Shown here piece by piece: positions 21,406-31,938 of a DNA stretch of 64,000 bases. The translations under genes were made by a program, and so were the position numbers. Below the pieces are notes generated by a model. It ran no database searches and was not told where the DNA came from. It was given only the letters and a program-made list of their open reading frames with translations. Source of the DNA: Monoplex corrugatus (lineage: Eukaryota > Mollusca > Gastropoda > Littorinimorpha > Ranellidae); contig JAPXFY010000026.1 of the NCBI GenBank assembly GCA_030674185.1, forward strand, positions 39,195,892-39,259,891. Reading direction: 5' to 3'. How positions within the stretch are numbered: the first letter of the stretch is position 1; each line of letters starts with the position of its first letter.

Positions 21406-24400
21406 GGTGGTGGTGATGATGATGATGGTGATGATGATGATGATAATGATAGTGATGTGGTGATGTTGACAATGCTGACAATGATAACAATATTAATGAT
21501 AACCATAATGGTAATAAAAACAAAAGTCATAGCAATAATGATAATAACATTAATCATCATATTAATAATAACAATTATAAGCATCATATTGATAATAACA
21601 ATAGCAATAACAATGGTTCAGATCAGGTTCATGAAGTTTGTAGCCAAGCAAACTGCTAGAACCATACTTGGGCAAACACCACGTTCAAAGCAAGTCCAAA
21701 TGTAGTCAAAAAGACAACAGTTAAAACCAATGACAATACCAACAATAATGATGATAATAACAATAGTAGTAGTAGTAGTGGTGGTGGTGGTGGTGGTGGT
21801 GGTAGTAGTAGTAGTAGTAGTACTAATAATAACAATAACAACAATAATAACAACAACAACAATAATGATAATGATAATAACAACAACAATGATAATAAAA
21901 ACAATCACATAAAAACAATGATACTAATAGCATTTACGATGATGGTGATTACAATAAATAAAAACAATCACATGTCATTCATATCAAACAAGATCAATAT
22001 GTTGCTGATATTGTTATTTTTGTTTAAAACCCAGCTGACTATGCAGACCAATATCAGGGCATAACCGTTTCAAAACACACAATACTTCAACAGGAAAAAA
22101 AAGGAAAAGAAAATTAAGTACACATATCTATGCAATAGCGCACATAATCTAAGGAGATGCCCCTGGCCCCAACCACTCCTTCCAATTTATCACACAAAGG
22201 ATCTAAAAAACATACCAGAATACAAATGTTAACATAACTAAGGAAACTAAATCATATAAAAAAACCAGCCTAAATTACCTAAAGTTCCTTTCGTATATAT
22301 TACATTTCCCTAGAGCCAAAAATGCACTTAAGCCTTTCACTCACAAGAGTGGATCTAGCCGCGCTTGATGGGTCCCTTCACTCTGAACCCTGCTAATAAT
22401 AGAAAGCAAGCCAAAATCATGTGACTGTTGTCATGTGACTAGCTACGGCGTCATTGCAAATGGCGAACACCTTTGTGGTTGAACTAGAGTAGTTTTTGAC
22501 CGATTTCAATCGGATTTTTTGCATTTTGTGTGTGGATTTTTTCAATATGGCGTCGAGACGCTATTCTGCGGAGGAGGTTGCTCGTATTTTGATGGATTTA
22601 CCTCACAACCCGGATGTATCTGACGATGAATCGATTGGTGGTGACGCTGAACAACACGTGAGTGAGAGATCTTCATCAGATTCAGACAGTGACTATCCTG
22701 AGGAACAACTCAACTTACCTTCGACTTCAACAACACGTGGACGTGGGTGTGGACGTGTCCGCGCACGTAGTACTTCTACTCGTCACTCGCAAAGTTTCAG
22801 GGAAAGGACAGTGGCTGAAGGTAGTGTAGCAGACAACACTTTTGATCAACTAATCGATAAAACGTATCCAGTTTATCATGGTCGTCACGGGCCAACAGAA
22901 TTTTTGCCACTCGATGCTAGGGCAGTTGACTTTTTTGACCTCCTTCTGTCGCATGAGGCTTTGGCTTTGATTGTGGAACAAACTAATTTGTATGCAAGGC
23001 AGGCTGGAGGGGAGTGGGATGGGGATGTTGATATCACTGAAATGAGAGCTTTCTTAGGGATGCTATTTTTCATCGGTGTGCACAGGCTACCAGAAATGAA
23101 GAATTACTTTTCATCTCACTGGGTAATGCAGACCAACTTCAATCGTGTGTTCACACACAGAAGGTGGTGGCAGCTTTGGTCTAAATTACACATAGCTGAC
23201 AATGAGGCAGTCAGGCCAAGAGCAGGGGATGCACAGTATGATAAGCTGTGGAAAATGAGGCCCCTTTTTCAGGTCCTGCTCAATCAATTCCAAGAAAAGT
23301 TTTACATTGGGCAAAATGTTTCCGTGGACGAGATGATGATCAAAGGCAAGGGGAAAAATCCTATCAAGCAATATTTGCCCTTGAAGCCAATAAAACGGGG
23401 GAGCAAGGTATGGGCTCTTGCCTGTTCTTGTTGTGCTTATGTTTATGAAATGCAAGTGTACACTGGAAAGATAGGAGAAGGGCGTGTCGAGCATGGCCTT
23501 GCATTCAGAGTTGTCACAGACTTATGTGAGCCACACCTTCCACAAGGGAACAATCATGTTCTCTACATTGATAACTTTTTCATCTCCCTTCCCCTGTCTA
23601 GTCATTTGGAATCAGTGGGAATTTATTGTGTTGGGACAATAAGGTCAACCCGTCAAGGCTTCCCTCTTGTGCTGAAAGACCCTGAACTAGTCAAACAACT
23701 TGATCGCGGGGAATTCCATACAGCTGCTGTCGGCAACAACATTCTTTCTTTGTGGAGAGACACCAAAGTTGTAGCTTTTGTTTCTAATGTCCATTCTGCC
23801 CGCAATGACTCAACTGTGAAACGGCGAAAAAAAAAATGATGGCATGGAAGTTGTGTTGTCTTCCCCTTCCTGCATGAACGACTACAACCACAACATGGGG
23901 CCAGTCGACCGCAGCGACCAGATGCGCCAGGCTTATGGAATCGACAGAGTTATCTGTGCCTGACTTGATGAAAAACACTTGAACTAAATAGCCTTGTCAT
24001 TTCCCTTCAAGAATATATGTACTTTATACAACTTTACATTACTTCTCTATTTTTTATTTATTTTTATTTGACGCAGGCAGATTGTCATAATTTGCTGATC
24101 GAGTCCGTTGAACCCCTTTCTACTTATAAAATCACAGAAATTACAATATTATGAACAGCCACATAAAATTTGGTGTGTGTCTACCCACATTATAGTTCTT
24201 TACTTTTTTTGCACTTTTAGTGCATAAAATACTCATTGTGATTTTATTTGTGTTTTATTTTTAAGTTTACTGCTAAAATTTCATATTATTTTCCAGTTAT
24301 CCCCCTTGCTTTAGAGTTATCTTTGCCTGATTTGATAAAAAAGCACTCGAACATTATAGCAGGTCCATTTTCCTACAATAATATATATACTTTATATATG

Positions 24401-24780
24401 TTTTGTTTTCTTATTATTTTTTGACATTTTTTTCTTTAGCCTAACCCTGTTTCGGGCTAAAATTCCAAAAAGTTCTGTGAGTCAAGGGGTTAATACATGT
24501 ACCCAATTATCAGTCCCAAGAGAAAGTAGGCCTACTTAAAAGACTATCAAACACATTCAGGTGAAGGGACCAGCGAGGCAGAAAATGATAGGAAGAAATG
24601 ACAGAAAGCAAAAGTAACATGGTAGAAACAAGGCAGTGACAGCAAAGAGGAAATTTCTGGCACAGAATTTCCAGAAGGTAAGGATACTATTTTTACTGAA
24701 AGAGTCCCCAGCATCCCCATGGATGGATCAATCTGTTGTATAAAAAACTGAGGCCACACACACACACACACACACAACAC

Positions 24781-24826
<46 letters not shown>

Positions 24827-25484
24827 CATTCGCACACACACACATTCACTGGTAATTTTTTTTCGTCATCCCTCAGTTTAATTAGAATTTGGCAACTCCG
24901 CTCAATACGCATAATGTACCATGTTTGGGAGTACACTTAAAAGCAAGTACTTGTATGCATAGCGCAACACAGGCATGACTGCAACAGAGTGCCCTCACCT
25001 TGTTTATCCAAGGCACTCTTGCCTTCCGGGGTACTGCTGATAAAACCAATGGTGTCTACGGCCAGTCCTTTGACGCTGGGGTCTCCCTGACCAGCCACAG
25101 AGGCAAACACCATGCCCATGAAGATGTGAAAGTGTCCCAGCACCTCTTTGGGGTGAAATCGTGCCACCCCACCAAAAAACTTCATCAGACCTGTAAACAG
25201 ATGATGAAATATTTGGGATTGGAAAACTTTTGTAGAACCCAGCAGAAAAAGATTACATATTTTGGAATTCATTCCTGACAAAAAAACCCAAAAAAAAACA
25301 AAAACAAAAACACCCAACAACTTGGAACCAAGAGTTTTTTGTATGTGTTTTTTTGGCTGGTAGCAGTGGTGGCAATTTTGTGTATTTGTTTGTTTTTGCT
25401 GGTCACAAGCAGTGACACAGCGATACATCCATGTACCTCAATGGACTAAAATTGAAAGGAAGATTAATCAATTGTGAACCTTTT

Positions 25485-25519
<35 letters not shown>

Positions 25520-27345
25520 CTTATCCTCTTAGACAAAAACACACAAAAATCAAAAACCCTGTTCCCCACCTCTTCCTACAACTGTTAAACCCTCCAATCC
25601 ACATTCATTCAAATAAACAACTTCCACCCTGTTGTATACACACCACCATCGTCACACACACACACACACATACACATGCGCACAGATACGTGCAAACACA
25701 CATGCACACACAAACACAAATGCACCCACCATATCTCCCAAACAATCACAATATAGGCAGAAACACACATACAATCCCCCACCACAAACGAACCTTAACA
25801 TTCATATCACAACAGAACCACACACATGTACTACAGAGAACACACACACACACAAGCACACACATGTTCACACAGCACCCCCTCTCACTCCTTATCTTTC
25901 CTCCACTCATAACACACACACACACACACACACACACTCAAAAACCTCCCTCTGACTCACCAGGCAAGAGATACGCTCCAAAAGGAGATGACTCCGCAGT
26001 TGTCATCATCTCCTCCAGTTTCTTCACCACACCCTGCGTGTCGAGGAAGCTCAGGCCATGGCTGGAGCAAGCCAGGTCAGACAGGAGCTCCAGGCAGTTG
26101 AGCTGCAGCAGGATGTCATCCTTGTGCATCTCGTTCACCAGTTTCTGTAGCAGCCCTGAGTTGCTCGACACTTCCAGAGCTTCTGGAGAAATGCTGCTCA
26201 GATCCACCACCAGCTGTTCACATGCAGGGGACCAAAAAATTTAAGATTTATAAACTGAACAGAGAAGCAAATAGAAAGATACACGCATACAGTGTTCATC
26301 TTGTTGCCATTATGCATGGAGACCGGTGTACAATGTTAATTTATCTACTGATTAAAATCATCATCATTTTTGTGGGCGTTTTCCTACCAACATTTTCTCT
26401 GACAAGCATGGATGTGCATCACTTGGTCCAAAAGATACAAACTCACATACACAGTGGGTGTACTTTTAAAGCTCAATTCATAGCTAATTTTCAGCTCTAA
26501 ACTTACAGACATGATAAAAGAACGAAAAAAAATCTGAAGGAATGATAGAAGATAAAAAGAAAGGGAGTGACAGGATTGAATTCAAGGCTGACTATCTGCT
26601 CTTTATTCTCTTTAGTTATTCATTCTTTTTTTTTCCAATCAGCTACTAAAGAATACTGCATCAATGAAAATTCATTTCTTGAGGCTTGAGAAAAAAGAAA
26701 AAAGGTAATTTTCTGTGACAATTACTATCCTTTTAACACACAGACGCAAAATAAATGGCTCATGTTATTACACAACAGAAAAACGGTTCTAAGTAATGAA
26801 AATGTTAATTGCTGGAAGTCAACGTCATGGTCTCCAAGTGATGTTTTGAACCCACTGTTTAATTAAAACAGGTTAAGGAAGTTTTTTTTTAACTCCTTTT
26901 CCCTAACTGGTCAAATTTTAACAAAGTCTACCTAACTTACCTGACTAACATATGTATTTTTATGTTTATACTTCCTTCGACCTGACCTGTGCACCCATAT
27001 CTTAAACTGGGGGCAAGGGTAGTACAAGGAAAGAGGTGAAAAGAGAAAAGAAAAGTCAGCTTTGTCTCACCTGATAGACCCTGTACCTAACGGTATCATC
27101 CACTTCCATAACAGTCTGCAGAGTGTCAAAGACCTCACCACTGTACAACATCTCCAGTCCTCCTGCTGTCCTGCCTGCCAACACAAACATACTGTCATAG
27201 AAAAATAACAAATAGCAAAAAAACAAAAACAAAAACAAAAACAAAACAAAAACAACCCCTCCCCCCAAAAAACAAAACAAAACAAAAAAAACTCCAACAC
27301 CACCCTTACTGTCTATTTCACTTACAAATACTATTTCATTGATAA

Positions 27346-27384
<39 letters not shown>

Positions 27385-29842
27385 GATGGTGATGATGATG
27401 ATGATTGATGGTGATGATTGATGGTGATGATGATGATTGATGGTGATGATGATGATGATTGATGATGATTGATGGTGATGATGATGATAATGATGATGAA
27501 TGATGAGGAATGATGATGGTGGTGGTGGTGAAAATGATGATGGACTGTCCTGCTGAACTGATAGATTAAAAAGCATACTGGTCCCTATCACACAGCATAG
27601 GTCTTCATGTTGGATACAAGCCACATCCTGAAGGTACATTTCTTCCACAGACGCTGCACAAGAAGGGACGCTACAGCCTTACGTTACGTTTCCGCTAGTC
27701 AGTTTTAAGCTGAATAGCAGCTGTTCTGCACTGTTCAAACATAACTGTGCCCTGTGTGCACTACTGTCACCAGCTTACTCCACTGCACCAGTCTTGTCCC
27801 AGTTGGTGATGTTGATGCCACAGCTGACAGAAGATCATGTAACATTTTAGTGGTCTTCCGTTTCAGTTTCAATTTCAATTTTTCAAGATGACGTCTCAGC
27901 GCTGGGAATGAATTCCATATACACAAACGTCACAGGTGCTACGTGATGGAGAAGATCCAGAATGATCACGGCACAAGCCCCAAGCCTGCACATAAACCCA
28001 CGAGCTGGCCAGGTCCTGAGATCCTACCTAGATAGTTCTGTAACCCTGGGGTCGTAAGGGAGTGAGGTGGCAGAGACCTAAACTTTTTCCAGGGGCCAGC
28101 ACCACGAGGGTGGGGCCCAACTCCTCTCCCTTGCTTTGAATTCATATTCATATTCACATACAATCATCATCATCAAGTGCCCTGCCGCATGGCATTGGCG
28201 ACCATGGCCCTCCATCTGTTTTTATCCCTTGTTGCCGCAAGTACATCTTCCACCTCTCTGTCCCCAGCCACTCTGCAAGTCCGTCCAATATTTTTTCCCT
28301 GGGTCTACCCGGTGCCCTCTTTCCCTCCAGCTTTCCTGTTGTGACCAGGTGCTCCAATTCCCCTTTCCTCATAAAATGGCCTATAAATGTTGTCTGTCTT
28401 TTCCTAATCTTCTTTATGAATGATCTTCTTGTGTCTGCCTCCATCAAGACTGTCTCGTTTGTTTTCTTTGCTGTCCATGGAACTAACATTCTTCTTAGAA
28501 ACCACATCTCGGCTGCTTCAATCTTGTTCTGGTTTTGCTTGTTGACTGTCCATGCCTCACAACTGTATAATATTATCGGTTCTATATAACATATTATCAG
28601 TTCTATATAACATACAATACACCACTAAAATGAAAACAGATATTACATAACCCCTTACCAAGATGCACAAAGATGGAGGTGGCCAGTTGTGCAATGTTCT
28701 GATTGCTGTTGGTGAACTGAGAGGCCACTGCCACCAGCATCTCCCTGCACTGTACCAACAGCTCTGGGCTTTCCTCACTCACTCGTAGCAACTGGGATAG
28801 AACACAAAAAAGTACAACCCTTATATTTTCACACAATGACTTGAAGTTTCTGATTCACATGTGTTGAATCATGCCTTCTGAATAATATAAAAATACAGAC
28901 CACAGTTATATCATTCAAAGTGTATATTTGAAGAGGATTGGGAAGGGGGTGTTTGTTGCTGTTTTTTTTACAATGATTGTAACTGTAAAAGCAGCAACAT
29001 ACACCCCCTCTCCTATCCTCTTAAAATATACAATTTATATAGTACACACACAGAGCACAACAGCATCTTCAACATGACAACTGGCAGTAATTTTCAAAAG
29101 TTTATCTTGCAAACAATGCCTTACAGCTAAACAGTTAAATATGTATGAACAAAAATTATCAAACACATTAGTTACTACAGTCAGTACTGTATTTCAACAT
29201 ACGGAACAGACTGATGGTGAGTGTCACTTTTAATTCTATTAATTTCCTACAGCTACTGTTTCAGTTTCACAATGAACTGTTCAAAAATCACTAACTGTGC
29301 TCTTTCTGAATGTCAAAAGATGCAGAGAAATGAAAGCTCTAAATCTCAAATTTTCTTCTTTTTTTTCAGCTAGGTGTCCGGTGTATTTTTACTTGTCATC
29401 AAATGATTGAATTATTAAATTCAGACAGCATAATTCCCAAAACTGAATTGCCACACACACAAATTTTTTTGCAATATACATAGAGTACTATGAAGCAGAT
29501 TGCATATATGCAAAGAAATTTTAACCCTTTGACTCCTGCACCCTATCCACCCAATTGCAAAAACTAAACCCTTTGACTCCCTCCCCCTATCCATGGTGAA
29601 TAGGGTGAGGAATCAAAGGCTACTTTTCGCTTTGCTAGCAAGGTGACAATGCAGGATGCGGGGATAGCTGCGGAGTCAAAAGTTAATACACAGCCTCTGT
29701 GAAGTACACACACACACACACATACACACCAATAACAAACAAACAGACATCAACAACACTACACCACCCACACACACACACACCAATGCAAAAACAACCA
29801 CTGACTCACACCCCATCACACACACACACACACACACGCACA

Positions 29843-29905
<63 letters not shown>

Positions 29906-30340
29906 CACACACACAGAATCACATACCTGTGACATGCACAGTGTCTGCACAGGGGGTGTTCCATGCTGTAACCATCTGACAAACTCCTGGTGCAGATTCT
30001 CCAAGATCAGCCCACTACTGAGCGCCGACAACAATCGCTCTAAAACACTGCAGCACACCTCCAGCTGTGCTCTGGGGGGAAAAATGTCAAAAACTTCACC
30101 ATGACATATGCCAAGACAGCTGAGAGAAATGTTTACCGATTCTCGCTTAACCCTTTGACTCCCACACCCTGTCTCTACCAGCGTCCTCTATCATCAACCA
30201 TGCATACAAAGCAAAAGCTTTACTCTTTGACTTCCTCACCCTATCCACCAGCTGCTGGTGATAGGGTGAGGAGTCAAAGGTTAAGTTTTGGCAGTGGTGG
30301 ATAGGCTGCAAGAGTCAAAGGTTTAAACCTTTCACTTCCT

Positions 30341-30384
<44 letters not shown>

Positions 30385-31497
30385 TTCTGGATATAATAAT
30401 ATAGTTAACTACAATACTGTCCATAACAGGTGCACAAACACACACACACACACACACCAACACACAGAGGTACAAACATTCATACAATATATAGTTAGCT
30501 ACAAATAATACTGTCCATAACAGGCGCATACACACACAGGAACAAAGTTTCATACATACTACAGTTAGCTACAATACTGTCAGTTAGCTACAAATAATAC
30601 TGTCCATAACAGGTGCATACACACACAGGAACAAACGTTTCATACATACTACAGTTAGCTACAATACTGTCAGTTAGCTACAAATAATACTGTCCATAAC
30701 AGTGCATACACACACAGAACAAACATTTCATACATAATACAGTTAGCTACAATACTGTACATAACAGGCGCATATACACACAGCAACAAACATTTCATAC
30801 ATACTACAGGTAGCTACAATACTGTCCATAACAGGTGCATACACACACAGGAACAAACGTTTCATACATACTACGTTAGCTACAATACTGTCAGTTAGCT
30901 ACAATAATACTGTCCATAACAGGCACATACACACACAGACAACAACATTTCATACATATACAGTTAGTACAATATTGTCCATAACAGGCATATATACACA
31001 CAGGAGAAACATTTCATACATAATACAGTTAGCTACAATACTGTCCAAACAGTGCATCACACACAGGAACAAACGTTTCTACATATACAGTTAGCTACAA
31101 TACTGTCCATAACAGGCGCATATACAACAGAACAAACATTTCATACATAAAATAACATAGTTAAGATATAGTACTGTCAAACAGATGCTGCACTCTCTGT
31201 TGACTTATCAATACCAGTCCACTCGATAGAACATATCTTTATATGTACATGAATATATGGTATCTAAAACAAATGTCAGAAGCAAAGTTCAAAACTAATC
31301 AAAGGCACTATCCGTCTTCCAAAATAACAGTGGAATCTTCTTTTTGAAATGCATGACCAGAAGCTTAGCCTTAATCTAACCCTATCTATAGCCAGCCGTC
31401 TGTCTTATAAGGTCTGATTTTAATGTGTTGTTCATTTCAAAGAAGACGACATTCATTCCATCATTTAATGTGCAGTCCAAATTTTGTGTGTTGTGTG

Positions 31498-31589
<92 letters not shown>

Positions 31590-31906
31590 GTGCATGCGTG
31601 CGTGGTGTGTGTGTGTATCAGTTGACAAAAACCACAAGCGTATGTGCTGGGCAGTATCTTTTGGACATAATACAAAAGACAAGTTTTTCAAGCAGACAGT
31701 TCAACTTGACTGTGACACACATACATCACAGGATGATGGACAGATAAAGTCTCAATGTGCAGACAAAAATATCAGTGCGCTGACATAAGTGTGTGTGTTC
31801 ATGTGTATATGTCATGTGTGTAACCTTTAGTTTGAGTGTGTCTGTGTGAAAATGGGCATGTCTTGTCTCTGTGTGTGCATGAGAGAAAAGAAGGGGGATG
31901 GAGGGA

Positions 31907-31938
<32 letters not shown>

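Noticed and set aside
30395..31175. CRISPR-like array of regularly spaced repeats
   Set aside because: Adjacent units are homologous over their whole length, so this is a minisatellite.
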